IMG/VR virus record: IMGVR_UViG_3300044655_001678
Location: 1 to 23,988 of that record
From: a virus
Length of the DNA stretch: 23,988 nucleotides
Direction: 5' to 3' (one strand)
In this document: piece by piece, positions 1-7,643 of the stretch
Layout of the letters: each line of letters begins with the position of its first letter
Numbering within the stretch: the first letter of the stretch is position 1
Translations under genes and position numbers: made by a program
Notes under the pieces: generated by a model
What the model saw: only the letters and a program-made list of their open reading frames with translations
What the model was told of the DNA's origin: nothing
The model's database searches: none

Positions 1-37
1 CAACGAATTTTGACACTTATTATACTCCGTAGTTAAT

Positions 38-460
38 TTACAAGACTCCTGGAATGTTATCACGGATAAACTTAACTGTCAATCCTTTCACACCCAGATC
101 CTTTTTAAAAATATTCATGACAACATCCGCTTCACGTGGTTCAAGAGATTCTAGAACCAAAATAAGAAGTTCTTTACTTCTTTTTTCGGTCAGTTTCTCT
201 GCGGTTGGATTTCCTTTTTGAAAAATATACAGCCTCTTTAGTTCTGTATCAAGTGATGCAAAAGAAATTCCTTCTACAGTGCTTTGAGGTCGGTATTCTT
301 CCGGATATTTGTTGTACTTCCACTGAACTTCTGGTCGATATGCAAGTTGCAAAACCAGTTTAAGTGTTGGCGACCAATGTTTTGCTAGAACATCAATTTT
401 ATCTTTTTTTGTTTTTGCGAGTTCAAACTCATCAAAAATTTCATAAATGTTTTTTCTCAT
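38..460 (-). CDS. Small conserved T4-like phage protein (DUF6433-like)
   Basis: A 140-residue soluble protein without signal peptide or membrane segment. The N-terminus (MRKNIYEIFDEFELA) followed by a Lys-rich helix, an aromatic/proline-rich middle (around residues 42-62) and the segment LKRLYIFQKG resemble a family I recall as DUF6433, common in T4-like marine phages and usually next to replication genes. No catalytic motif is visible and the function is unknown. The ATG shares one base with the stop of the upstream RNase H gene (TAATG), so the two are probably translationally coupled. The family name is from memory; that this is a real gene is well supported by packing and composition. Confidence 0.8.
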   Translation of the reverse strand: MRKNIYEIFDEFELAKTKKDKIDVLAKHWSPTLKLVLQLAYRPEVQWKYNKYPEEYRPQSTVEGISFASLDTELKRLYIFQKGNPTAEKLTEKRSKELLILVLESLEPREADVVMNIFKKDLGVKGLTVKFIRDNIPGVL

Positions 461-1302
461 TAAAATTCCTCGATAACATCCATTAGGTTTTTAAGTTTCT
501 TTTCCATGAAGTAATTAATCAAAGCAGACTTGGGTGCCGGCTTTGTGTTTTCAAAAGCTTCATTGATTTGGTCTTTGATATTTTGTGGTGTAAAACTAAG
601 ATCAATCAATGTTTGATTGCGGGAAAAACCGAGCCTTGCAGATTCTTCGTAAAAAGAATGGTGCGTATCAAGAAAATCACTCAGTTTGTTTTTAGTGATG
701 GGCTTTTGCCTTTGTTCCATGATGAAACAATTAGAGGGTGAAATGATGTTTGGAATACCATCGCCTTTGTCACCCTTGATAATCTTTTCTTTTAGATCAA
801 GAACGGGATTATCCGACTTGATATATTTTTTCAAAACAGGATTGTATTGTTTAACATTCTTGTTTATTTGCAGTTGAAGAAAGTCGCCATCACTTGAGAT
901 GATGAGTACCTTTTCACGGGTTGCATATTTTGCGGCAAGTGTGCCAATGATATCGTCGGCTTCTGCACCATCAATATCAAGTACGCGATATGGGAAATAA
1001 AGTTTCAATTCTTTTTTAATTTCACCAAGAATTTGAAAAATCAGATGCCAGTCAAGATCGGTCTTTTCTCGCGCTTTTTTGCGCCCAGCTTTGTAATAAG
1101 GAAAGTATTCTTTGCGCCAATAGTTTTTATTATCACAACAGAGAATAACATCACCATATTCAGTTTTGAACTGTTTGATATGTGTGCGAAGTACATTCAA
1201 AACAAGATGGCGAACAAGCCCTTCTTCTATTTTGGTTTTATTGTCGGAAATTTGTGCCATGATGCCAGACAATAGAACCTGATTGAGATCAATTAAAATC
1301 AT
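460..1302 (-). CDS. rnh: RNase H / 5'-3' exonuclease, T4 Rnh type (FEN-1 superfamily)
   Basis: 280 residues, close to T4 RNase H (about 305). This enzyme removes RNA primers and adjoining DNA from lagging-strand 5' ends. The acidic metal-binding positions of the PIN/FEN fold are visible: D5 in MILIDLN, D57 in CCDNKN followed by a basic arch-like stretch (YWRKEYFPYYKAGRKK, 61-76), the core DIDGAEADDIIG (109-120), ISSDGDF (135-141), and KGDKGDGIPN (176-185), the helix-hairpin-helix-like loop. The start is the ATG at 1302 with AAAGG six bases upstream. It lies downstream of a conserved unknown gene and directly before the small DUF6433-like gene. Family assignment is firm; the in-vivo role follows T4. 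Confidence 0.93.
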   Translation of the reverse strand: MILIDLNQVLLSGIMAQISDNKTKIEEGLVRHLVLNVLRTHIKQFKTEYGDVILCCDNKNYWRKEYFPYYKAGRKKAREKTDLDWHLIFQILGEIKKELKLYFPYRVLDIDGAEADDIIGTLAAKYATREKVLIISSDGDFLQLQINKNVKQYNPVLKKYIKSDNPVLDLKEKIIKGDKGDGIPNIISPSNCFIMEQRQKPITKNKLSDFLDTHHSFYEESARLGFSRNQTLIDLSFTPQNIKDQINEAFENTKPAPKSALINYFMEKKLKNLMDVIEEF

Positions 1303-1310
1303 GATAACCT

Positions 1311-2399
1311 TTATTTGATAATCCTGACAAGAATAGTATCAGAATTAATTCTTCCTGTCAACGACTGTTCGACTGCATTGATATTACTCAAAAATTTACG
1401 AAGTGTAACTTTACCGGCTTTGATAAGTTCAGGAAGAGACACTTCAGGCTTTCTAAGAGTTTTTTGTACGGAGGTTGATTCGTTGAAATTGATGATTGTA
1501 GTACCCTTTACCGAAAGCCCAGCATCGTCGATTGAATTGTACACACCGACTTTACGTGTCTTCGTATTGAACACCCAAAGTTGAGTGCAGCCTACAATAT
1601 CCGCTGGGTTCACCGATGCGACTTTGTATTCTGAGTCTTCTTTTTTGAATTGCAATTTTGAAATCACTTTATCGACAGGTTTAGCTTTTTTCTTTCGAGG
1701 AGCCCGTGTCAACTTATTTACATGAGTGATTCGTTCCGCATCAGAAATGATTCTTTTAAGATATGCAAGATATTGTTTGAGTTCACTTTTTGAAAAGTTT
1801 GAATAACCTTCAATCAATTGCGAATCTTTGCTTGAAAGCACTTCTTCAAATTCAGATACACGAGTCTTAAAAAAGGAAATGATATGATTGGCGTGAACAC
1901 CTTTTACGGAGAGTGTTTGCATGATTTCATACGGATCAACTGCATCAAAATCACGAACAGAAAAGCAATCATCAACAATACTTTCAAGTTCACCAATTAT
2001 TTCTTTTGATTTTTCTTGAATTCGATCTTGAATTGATACAGTCTTGACTTCTTCTGCCTTTACTTTTATAACAGGCTGAACTTTTTTTGCTATGCTTTGA
2101 ATTGTCGTATCAATCCATTTCTGATTATTTTCAGTAATTGGACCGCCACGCATTTTAATACGGCAAACAAAACCAAGATTTGAAAAAAGGTCCTCTGGAG
2201 CCTTTTCGATCAAATCGAGTGTTTCTTTTTTGGTTTTATTTTCTTTGAGATAATGAATAGTGTACTTTTTACTATCTTTTGAATCTGAATGATAGTTGTA
2301 CCAATTCAATGCTTTGACAATAGATGATTCGCCATTCTTCCAGGTGGGTTCACCACCTGAAAGTACCTTTTCATAATCTTTAACGGATGTGAGTCTCAT
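1311..2399 (-). CDS. Conserved T4-like phage protein of unknown function
   Basis: 362 residues, soluble, Lys-rich, no signal peptide or transmembrane segment. The first 70 residues (MRLTSVKDYEKVLSGGEPTW at the start) look like a compact domain. Residues about 115-240 are predicted mainly helical and end in a basic patch (APRKKKAKPVDK). The last 110 residues are beta-rich (SEYKVASVNPADIVG, LWVFNTKTRKVGVY). I recall proteins of this shape as conserved hypotheticals beside RNase H in T4-like aquatic phages but know no function. The basic linker would suit nucleic-acid binding, which is speculation. The ATG at 2399 has no clear Shine-Dalgarno and overlaps the previous gene by 20 bases, so translation is probably coupled. 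Confidence 0.8.
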   Translation of the reverse strand: MRLTSVKDYEKVLSGGEPTWKNGESSIVKALNWYNYHSDSKDSKKYTIHYLKENKTKKETLDLIEKAPEDLFSNLGFVCRIKMRGGPITENNQKWIDTTIQSIAKKVQPVIKVKAEEVKTVSIQDRIQEKSKEIIGELESIVDDCFSVRDFDAVDPYEIMQTLSVKGVHANHIISFFKTRVSEFEEVLSSKDSQLIEGYSNFSKSELKQYLAYLKRIISDAERITHVNKLTRAPRKKKAKPVDKVISKLQFKKEDSEYKVASVNPADIVGCTQLWVFNTKTRKVGVYNSIDDAGLSVKGTTIINFNESTSVQKTLRKPEVSLPELIKAGKVTLRKFLSNINAVEQSLTGRINSDTILVRIIK

Positions 2400-2658
2400 T
2401 TTTAGTTACAGTCTTTACAGAGTCAATACGGAATGAACGCCAACCATTGCTTTCTACGTCCCATACAGATATGGTATTAGGATTTTCAGCTTTTGGCAAG
2501 CTTTCTGTCAAAAGTTGTTGTTTTTCTGCAACAACTTGTGGAATGTATTCCGGGAGCAACGTACAATTCATCACTCTTTCTGTTCCGTCAACCTTCGTGA
2601 AAACAACAGTAACAACCGAATTTTGCAAAACTTCTTTAAGTTCATACTTATTTAACAT
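2380..2658 (-). CDS. Small SH3-like beta-barrel protein (DUF2693/WYL_2-like)
   Basis: 92 residues from the chosen start. The pattern VVTVVFTKVDGTERVMNCTL followed later by VWDVESNGWRSFRIDSV resembles the short SH3-like fold proteins (DUF2693/WYL_2) frequent in T4-like phages: a strand pair around KVDGxER, then VWD and GWRSFR. Their function is unknown, although WYL-type folds can bind nucleic acid or nucleotides. The ATG at 2658 has GAGGA about eight bases upstream, whereas the earlier in-frame ATG at 2673 has no ribosome-binding site, so the shorter form is preferred. The gene overlaps the 3' end of the upstream gene by 11 bases and the next gene by 20. Confidence 0.78.
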   Translation of the reverse strand: MLNKYELKEVLQNSVVTVVFTKVDGTERVMNCTLLPEYIPQVVAEKQQLLTESLPKAENPNTISVWDVESNGWRSFRIDSVKTVTKNETHIR

Positions 2659-3025
2659 TTTCACGTTCCTCATAGTTTTTAATACAAACAGTCATGTTTT
2701 CATTAATTTCATCGAAAACTTCTTTCATGTAGTCATCAGAGGTGTCTGTTGCTCGCACAACAACACCAAGAAAACCACTTTCAACCATTCTTTCCACATA
2801 ATCTAAAGGTGAAGTTAATATTGCTTGAAATCTTTCTGGCAAAGAAGGTTTTTTGTTTACATCAGGAAATATGATAATATCATACAAATCGCCCATTGGC
2901 GAGCCGTCTTTTTTATTACCTGTTTCTATTAGTTTAAATGCCGAAATATTAATTGATTGATTGTCTTGACGATAAAAATCAACACCGTCATATAAACTAG
3001 GATCAATCTTTTTTAAGTCCATCAT
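2648..3025 (-). CDS. Hypothetical phage protein
   Basis: 125 residues, acidic, soluble, no recognisable motif. Visible blocks are an N-terminal segment (MMDLKKIDPSLYDGVDFY), a central strand-rich part with MGDLYDIIIFPD, and a C-terminal helix rich in Asp/Glu (around residues 93-113). The start is the first of two adjacent ATGs, at 3025, preceded by AAAAGG at six bases and overlapping the stop of the SegE-like gene as ATGA. I do not recognise the family. Good start signal and coupling at both ends argue that it is a real gene. Confidence 0.75.
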   Translation of the reverse strand: MMDLKKIDPSLYDGVDFYRQDNQSINISAFKLIETGNKKDGSPMGDLYDIIIFPDVNKKPSLPERFQAILTSPLDYVERMVESGFLGVVVRATDTSDDYMKEVFDEINENMTVCIKNYEERENVK

Positions 3026-3432
3026 TTAATACCTTTTAGGTGATTTTTTCTAACTCTTACCATTATCCAAGTATTGTAGTATTCGTTTGATTCAAGAACA
3101 CATTTTTGAAATTGTTCTTTTGCTTCCATGTAACCACACTCGCCTTTTGTTTTACAAAGATAAATTATTTCCCTTTTAAACATACTTTGTCCAAGTAGTT
3201 TAACATCATTTTGTAGTTCTGTGTTAGAACCAAAGTATGTTTTCCAATCCGAAGATAATTTTTGCCGTTTTTTCTTACCTTTAATAACTTTTGTTTTTAA
3301 CGAGTAAAAAAACTTTTTCCCGATATATTTTTTACCGGTCTGTAAATTTGTAATTACATATACAAAGCCATAGTTATCCTCTATCTGCTCTTCAGAAAAA
3401 TCTTTATCTTCGTAAATCCAATTTATTTCCAT
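3022..3432 (-). CDS. SegE-like GIY-YIG nuclease domain protein
   Basis: 136 residues. The GIY-YIG signature appears as GFVYVITN (22-29) then KKYIGKK (34-40), followed by a basic stretch (KGKKKRQKLSSDWKTYFGS) and a later YMEAKEQF helix that supplies the usual catalytic Glu. This order matches the family named after T4 SegE, free-standing GIY-YIG endonucleases that cut DNA and can promote their own spread. It sits just after the RNR genes, a frequent neighbourhood for such genes in T4-like phages. It has no obvious separate DNA-binding domain, and in many aquatic phages the family looks fixed rather than mobile, so homing activity is uncertain. The start overlaps the zinc-ribbon gene by 10 bases. 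Confidence 0.82.
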   Translation of the reverse strand: MEINWIYEDKDFSEEQIEDNYGFVYVITNLQTGKKYIGKKFFYSLKTKVIKGKKKRQKLSSDWKTYFGSNTELQNDVKLLGQSMFKREIIYLCKTKGECGYMEAKEQFQKCVLESNEYYNTWIMVRVRKNHLKGIK

Positions 3433-3653
3433 CCCTCTATCTCATCATCAAAGTCATCCTGATCTATATATTCTTCTTGGATGTCCTCGATTTTCTCGCC
3501 ACAGAATGGGCAAAAACTTGGCGTATCGTCAGATACTAGTTCTTCTTCATAGACTAACTCAAAAGATGATTCACATTCAGAACACTCTGCTGTTATTACT
3601 TTTTCTATGATTATTCTCCTTTCAAAATTAAGCGGCTTTTCCCCAAACTTCAT
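3423..3653 (-). CDS. Small zinc-ribbon protein with ambiguous start
   Basis: Two Cys pairs, CSEC and CPFC, about 23 residues apart, form a classic zinc ribbon; the rest is very acidic (VYEEELVSDD and a C-terminal Asp/Glu tail). Function is unknown; small phage zinc ribbons often bind nucleic acid or protein. The start is the puzzle. The first in-frame ATG that does not run deep into nrdB is at 3653, still inside nrdB's 3' end, with only a weak GGA upstream. A strong AGGAG lies at 3616-3620 just after the nrdB stop, but the codons it would serve are ATA or ATC (3608, 3611), with no ATG, GTG or TTG. Either an ATG start overlapping nrdB by 26 bases or a rare ATA start is possible. Confidence 0.72.
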   Translation of the reverse strand: MKFGEKPLNFERRIIIEKVITAECSECESSFELVYEEELVSDDTPSFCPFCGEKIEDIQEEYIDQDDFDDEIEGWK

Positions 3654-4617
3654 CCCATGTTCCAGATAATGCACCCTTTGCATAATCAGTAGCACGATTC
3701 TCAAAAAAATTGGTATGAGTTGGTGCATTAATCATTTCTTCAACCCAAGGCAATGGATTCTTTTTCACTTTCATTATGCCCTTGAGACCAAGACTAATAA
3801 GGCGACGATCAGTAATGTAACGAATATAGGTTTTAACGTCATCAGAAGATAGATTATGCATATCGCCCATGCCGAATGATAAATCAATAAAACGATCTTC
3901 GAGGTCAACCATTCTTGTTGCAATAGTGTAGATTTCAGATTTGAGAGTATCGTTCCAAATTTCACGATTTTCCTCTATGTAGGTTCTAAACAATTTAATC
4001 ATTGACTCGGCGTGCATAGTTTCATCAACAATCGACCAAGTTACGATTTGACCCATACCTTTCATTTTTCCTTGACGCGGAAAATTCAGCAGCATAATAA
4101 ATGAACTAAACAATTGCATACCTTCAGTAAAAGCGGAGAATAATGCAATATTTTTTGCTACAGATGATGTGTTCACTAAGCTATTAGATTGATTCAAAAC
4201 GTAATCATGTTTATCACGCATCTCTTGATATTCAAAGAATTGATTATATGTAGTTTCTGGTAGCCCAAGAGTTTCAATCAAATGACTATATGCAGCAATA
4301 TGTAAAGCTTCTCGCGCAGCAAAACCAGATAACATCATACGAATTTCAGGCTGAGGAAAATGAGGTAAGTAATTACGGACGTAACCGCCAGCAACATCAA
4401 TATCTCCCTGCGTAAAAAATCTAAAAATATGCGTAAGAAATTCTTTTTCATTTTGTGTCAATTTGTTTTTCCAATCTTTAACATCTTCGATCATTGGAAC
4501 TTCAGTGTGTAGCCAATGACTTTGTTCATGTTTAAGCCATGAATCATATGCCCAAGGATATGTGAAAGGTTTAAAATAATTTCGTTCATCTGTTAGTTTT
4601 AGTTTCTTTTTAACCAT
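3628..4617 (-). CDS. nrdB: Ribonucleoside-diphosphate reductase, beta (radical) subunit
   Basis: 329 residues, somewhat shorter than the E. coli protein (about 375). It carries the diiron site and the tyrosyl radical needed by NrdA to make deoxynucleotides. All six expected metal ligands can be matched by spacing: D72 (TQGDID), E103 and H106 (REALH), E165 (FTEGMQ), E199 and H202 (DETMH). The radical tyrosine corresponds to Y110, seven residues after E103 as in E. coli. The start is the ATG at 4617 with a GAGAG/GTGGG region upstream, overlapping the thioredoxin-like gene by eight bases. It forms one run with nrdA, the 212-residue unknown and the thioredoxin-like gene. No inserted intron or intein is seen. 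Confidence 0.96.
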   Translation of the reverse strand: MVKKKLKLTDERNYFKPFTYPWAYDSWLKHEQSHWLHTEVPMIEDVKDWKNKLTQNEKEFLTHIFRFFTQGDIDVAGGYVRNYLPHFPQPEIRMMLSGFAAREALHIAAYSHLIETLGLPETTYNQFFEYQEMRDKHDYVLNQSNSLVNTSSVAKNIALFSAFTEGMQLFSSFIMLLNFPRQGKMKGMGQIVTWSIVDETMHAESMIKLFRTYIEENREIWNDTLKSEIYTIATRMVDLEDRFIDLSFGMGDMHNLSSDDVKTYIRYITDRRLISLGLKGIMKVKKNPLPWVEEMINAPTHTNFFENRATDYAKGALSGTWDEVWGKAA

Positions 4618-4852
4618 TTGCCCACTCTCTTATTTGTTCTGGTGAATGTACTCCAACCAACCCTTTTTCAGTTTCGCCATCTTTCAGAATTAAAGTTGGA
4701 ACTGATCGAATTGCATATTCAATAGCAATATCTTCGAAAACATCAATATCAATCACTTCAATTGGAATATCTAAATTAGCTAACTCTAAATTTTTTGATA
4801 ATGCCTTGCATGGTTGACACCAAGAGGCAGTAAAACGATAAATCTTTTTCAT
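4610..4852 (-). CDS. Thioredoxin/glutaredoxin-like reductant
   Basis: 80 residues with the thioredoxin active site WCQPC (C12, C15) after the first strand, and the cis-proline loop SVPT (P52). The fold is minimal, as in T4-type and NrdH/NrdC-like redoxins. Its position between nrdA and nrdB, overlapping nrdB by eight bases, says its main job is to reduce the C-terminal and active-site disulfide of the reductase after each turnover. The ATG at 4852 has AAAGGA at a good spacing. Whether it is recharged by host thioredoxin reductase or by glutathione cannot be told from sequence. Confidence 0.9.
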   Translation of the reverse strand: MKKIYRFTASWCQPCKALSKNLELANLDIPIEVIDIDVFEDIAIEYAIRSVPTLILKDGETEKGLVGVHSPEQIREWANG

Positions 4853-4861
4853 TTGAATCCT

Positions 4862-5500
4862 TTACTTGGTATACATTACATCAGTTGTATCACCCAAACG
4901 CCATTTTGGATTTGTTTCTACAATATATTTTTTTGTGCAAACTTTAAAATCTGGAAACAACATTTGTTTTGGGTTGCTTGCAGCATCAAAAAATATACAT
5001 CGATTATTTGGCTGTGCTGCATATTGCCCATTATCAAGTTCAATAAAATTGAATGACTTATGATCTTCTGGCCATTCACTATAGCTAGTGTCGATTATAT
5101 TCAAATCTGGGCTTGCATTGTCAACAGTAAAAAGATAATTGCCAGAATAAAGCTGTTTATCTTTTGCATAAAACTGACATGATAAGTTTCGAAGAAATGC
5201 CTTTTGTAAGATTGCAATATTATAGCTGAAGCAATCCCATATTTGAAGAGTATCGAGAGGTAAAAATGAAGATATCTCTAAATTATCCTTTCTGCTTACA
5301 TATGCATGTAAAGGTAATTTATCATAAAGTGCCCCATATCTAGGAAGATATGATTCGATTCGAAAAGCTTGACTTCTCAAACTTTTAATTGATACCCAAA
5401 TACACGGTTCATATTCGCCGTGACCCTTTTCAAAATCATAAAGGAATTCACGGCGAATATAACAATGTACAGGAGGAAGGTTTGCAACTAGAAAAGACAT
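4862..5500 (-). CDS. Unknown protein encoded between nrdA and the thioredoxin-like gene
   Basis: 212 residues, soluble, rich in Tyr, Phe and Trp. Blocks visible: an N-terminal strand region with CYIRREFLYDF, a middle with FLPLDTLQIWDCFSYN, a block FNFIELDNGQYAAQPNNR, and a C-terminus around WRLGDTTDVMYTK. I do not recognise a fold. The ATG at 5500 lies one base after the nrdA stop with GAGGG inside the nrdA end, better than the GTG at 5512. Proteins of this sort are, from memory, found in the RNR operon of some T4-like aquatic phages, so a role in reductase expression, assembly or regulation is possible but unproven. Confidence 0.8.
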   Translation of the reverse strand: MSFLVANLPPVHCYIRREFLYDFEKGHGEYEPCIWVSIKSLRSQAFRIESYLPRYGALYDKLPLHAYVSRKDNLEISSFLPLDTLQIWDCFSYNIAILQKAFLRNLSCQFYAKDKQLYSGNYLFTVDNASPDLNIIDTSYSEWPEDHKSFNFIELDNGQYAAQPNNRCIFFDAASNPKQMLFPDFKVCTKKYIVETNPKWRLGDTTDVMYTK

Positions 5501-5501
5501 T

Positions 5502-7289
5502 TCAACCCTCACACGCTAAACATTCTTCACCACGTGCAAGTGCTTTGAGATCGACCTCTTGAATAACTTGCCTTTCAATTTTGTTTGAAACTTTATCCGC
5601 TTTGCCGATTTTTTCTGATCTACAATAATAAAGAGTTTTGAGACCTTGTTTCCAAGCTTGAAAGTGTACAGCATGAAGATATTTAATGTCTACGTCAGGT
5701 CTGAAAAAGAGGTTAATGGATTGCGCTTGGTCAATGAAATTCTGTCGGTGACTTGCGTGTTCCACAATCCATCGCTGGTCAATCTCCATAGACGTTTTGA
5801 ATACGTCTTTTTCCCAGTCAGATAGTATACTAAGGTGCTGAACTGATCCGTCGTTTGCAATAATGCTTGACCAGATTTCTTGGTAGTCCACTGATTGTTC
5901 ATCAAACTTCTCCTTAATGATTTTATCGAGAAACTTATTTTTATTCAAGAAAGATCCCGATAGAGTGTCTTGACGATAAGCATTAGCGCGATAAGGCTCA
6001 ACACTAGGGCTGGTATTACCCATAATAATAGATGAGCTTGCATTGGGAGCAATAGCCATAAGATGGGCAAAACGATTCCCAGAGCCAACGCAATCGGGGG
6101 CTTCACCGCGTTCGGTGCCCAATTCTTTATTTGCAACATCGAGTTTACCTCTCACATTGTTAAAGATTCTTTTGTTTACGCTCACTGCGAGTGATGATTC
6201 CCAGGGGATGTTTTTCTTTTGTAGATATGCATGAAAACCGAGGGCACCAATACCAATAGAGCGTTCCATAGAAGCAGAATATCTTGCTCGTGAAATGCTA
6301 TCAGGAGCATTATCAATGAAATACTGTAGAACGTTATCAAGCATCTCGGCCACGTCCCGAAGAAAAAGTTCGTTATCTTTCCAATCATCATAATACTCCA
6401 GATTTAATGAGGACAAACAACATACTGCGGTTCGATCTTTATCTGTTGGCAATACAATCTCACTACAAAGATTTGATTGTTTAATAGACAATCCTTTTTC
6501 TTTTTGAAACCAAGGCAAGTGACGATTGCTTGTATCAATGAAGTGAATGTAAGGTTCACCGGTGAGCATTCTCGTTTCAAGAATTTTTTGCCACAGTTCT
6601 CTGGCTGAAACTGTGTCTCTAACTTCACCATTATTTGGATCAACTAGATTCCAAGAATCATCAGCACTTGAATCTAGCATGCACTTCTCAATAATCTGCA
6701 TAAAATCATCAGTGATATTAATACCATGATGCAGATTTAATGCTCGCATATTAGGATCGCCTGTTGGTTTCCGCATTTCAAGGAAGAGATGAATATCAGG
6801 GTGGGAAACATTAAGATATGCAGCATAAGAACCGCGGCGAGTGCGACCTTGACGATATGCCAACGAGGAGGCATCGTAAGTACGAAGGTGAGGCATAATG
6901 CCAACAGACTTGTCATCAGCAGAACGTATTCCAAGACCAATTCCAATTCCGCCTCCTAACATTGATAGCCAGTTTACCTCTGAAAGACAGTACACCAAAC
7001 CTTCTGCGCTATCGTGTAGGTAGGGTAGAAAACATGAAATAGGCAGGCCACGACGAGAACGCCCAAAAGACAAAATGGGAGTAGAATAACTGAGCCAATG
7101 CTGACTGCTGTACTCATATAACCTTTGAGCGTGTTCCGGCGAGGAAGAGAATGCTTTTGATACATACGCAAACCTATGTTGTGGTGATGTTTCGTTTTCC
7201 ATCATATAGGATTCTTGCAATCTTTTTATTCCAAGAGTGTCGAATAAATTATCCCTACTTAAATCTATATCAATATCCAAATACTGCAT
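5502..7289 (-). CDS. nrdA: Ribonucleoside-diphosphate reductase, alpha (catalytic) subunit, short form
   Basis: 595 residues, against about 750 for E. coli NrdA. It reduces ribonucleoside diphosphates using the radical passed from NrdB. Catalytic parts are visible: C86 (PISCFLPY) and C290 (AVCCLSSLNL) as the redox pair, N273-C275-E277 (SNLCSEI) as the active-site trio, Y554/Y555 (TLYYCRSEK) in the radical path, and a C-terminal CLAC pair (C590, C593) that exchanges with thioredoxin. The N-terminus goes straight into the core, so the ATP-cone that gives dATP feedback in bacterial enzymes is absent. This is typical of phage enzymes and would keep the enzyme active when dATP is high. ATG at 7289 with AAGGA six bases upstream. 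Confidence 0.96.
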   Translation of the reverse strand: MQYLDIDIDLSRDNLFDTLGIKRLQESYMMENETSPQHRFAYVSKAFSSSPEHAQRLYEYSSQHWLSYSTPILSFGRSRRGLPISCFLPYLHDSAEGLVYCLSEVNWLSMLGGGIGIGLGIRSADDKSVGIMPHLRTYDASSLAYRQGRTRRGSYAAYLNVSHPDIHLFLEMRKPTGDPNMRALNLHHGINITDDFMQIIEKCMLDSSADDSWNLVDPNNGEVRDTVSARELWQKILETRMLTGEPYIHFIDTSNRHLPWFQKEKGLSIKQSNLCSEIVLPTDKDRTAVCCLSSLNLEYYDDWKDNELFLRDVAEMLDNVLQYFIDNAPDSISRARYSASMERSIGIGALGFHAYLQKKNIPWESSLAVSVNKRIFNNVRGKLDVANKELGTERGEAPDCVGSGNRFAHLMAIAPNASSSIIMGNTSPSVEPYRANAYRQDTLSGSFLNKNKFLDKIIKEKFDEQSVDYQEIWSSIIANDGSVQHLSILSDWEKDVFKTSMEIDQRWIVEHASHRQNFIDQAQSINLFFRPDVDIKYLHAVHFQAWKQGLKTLYYCRSEKIGKADKVSNKIERQVIQEVDLKALARGEECLACEG

Positions 7290-7298
7290 GTTTTTTCC

Positions 7299-7643
7299 TT
7301 ATACAAACAATTCTAGTTGTGGAGGCTTCCACCCTTCTGGTTTTAAAACTTTACCATCATCACGCTTTTTAACTTTGCCTGTCACAGGATCTATTTTAGA
7401 CAAATTTGAGTTTGCAACTTCCTTCCAAGCACCTTCTACATTATAACCTTTCATATAACAATAACCCAGAATAACCCAAATCATATCCATACATGCGTCA
7501 AGTTGTTCAATATCATCTTGTTTTTTTAAGCCATCTTGAAATTCCCAAAACTCTTCTTTAATAAGATTTCGATACAGACTAATATTTTCAATACAACGTT
7601 CTTGTTCACACGCTTCGATAAATTTAACCACATCATTATACAT
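7299..7643 (-). CDS. MazG-like nucleotide pyrophosphohydrolase
   Basis: 114 residues, all-helical, with the MazG/HisE signature EExxE (KEEFWEF, E30/E31/E34) followed after 12 residues by ExxD (EQLDACMD, E46/D49/D53). Enzymes of this superfamily hydrolyse (d)NTPs to monophosphates, or phosphoribosyl-ATP, and in phages may clean the nucleotide pool or affect alarmone levels. The C-terminal part (GWKPPQLELFV) is a tail often seen in phage members. The ATG at 7643 has AAGGAG at seven bases; the TTG at 7649 is worse placed. It overlaps thyX by eight bases and precedes nrdA by nine, fitting a dNTP-supply operon. The exact substrate is not decidable. Confidence 0.87.
   Translation of the reverse strand: MYNDVVKFIEACEQERCIENISLYRNLIKEEFWEFQDGLKKQDDIEQLDACMDMIWVILGYCYMKGYNVEGAWKEVANSNLSKIDPVTGKVKKRDDGKVLKPEGWKPPQLELFV

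Noticed and set aside
1-37. TTGACA and TATACT on the plus strand, which could suggest a promoter
   Set aside because: The spacer is only about five bases and no plus-strand gene follows. The stretch is just the region after the last gene before the window edge; I see nothing else in it.
2447-2806. Plus-strand open frames of 60-160 codons across the window (for example 15365-15745 and 18571-19059)
   Set aside because: All are opposite strong minus-strand genes, rich in Phe, Ser and Leu as expected for antisense of Lys/Glu-rich coding DNA, and lack sensible motifs and start signals.
3022-3432. Interpretation of the SegE-like gene as a recent homing insertion
   Set aside because: Its start and stop overlap neighbouring genes neatly, without broken flanking genes or an intron, so it looks long settled in this position.
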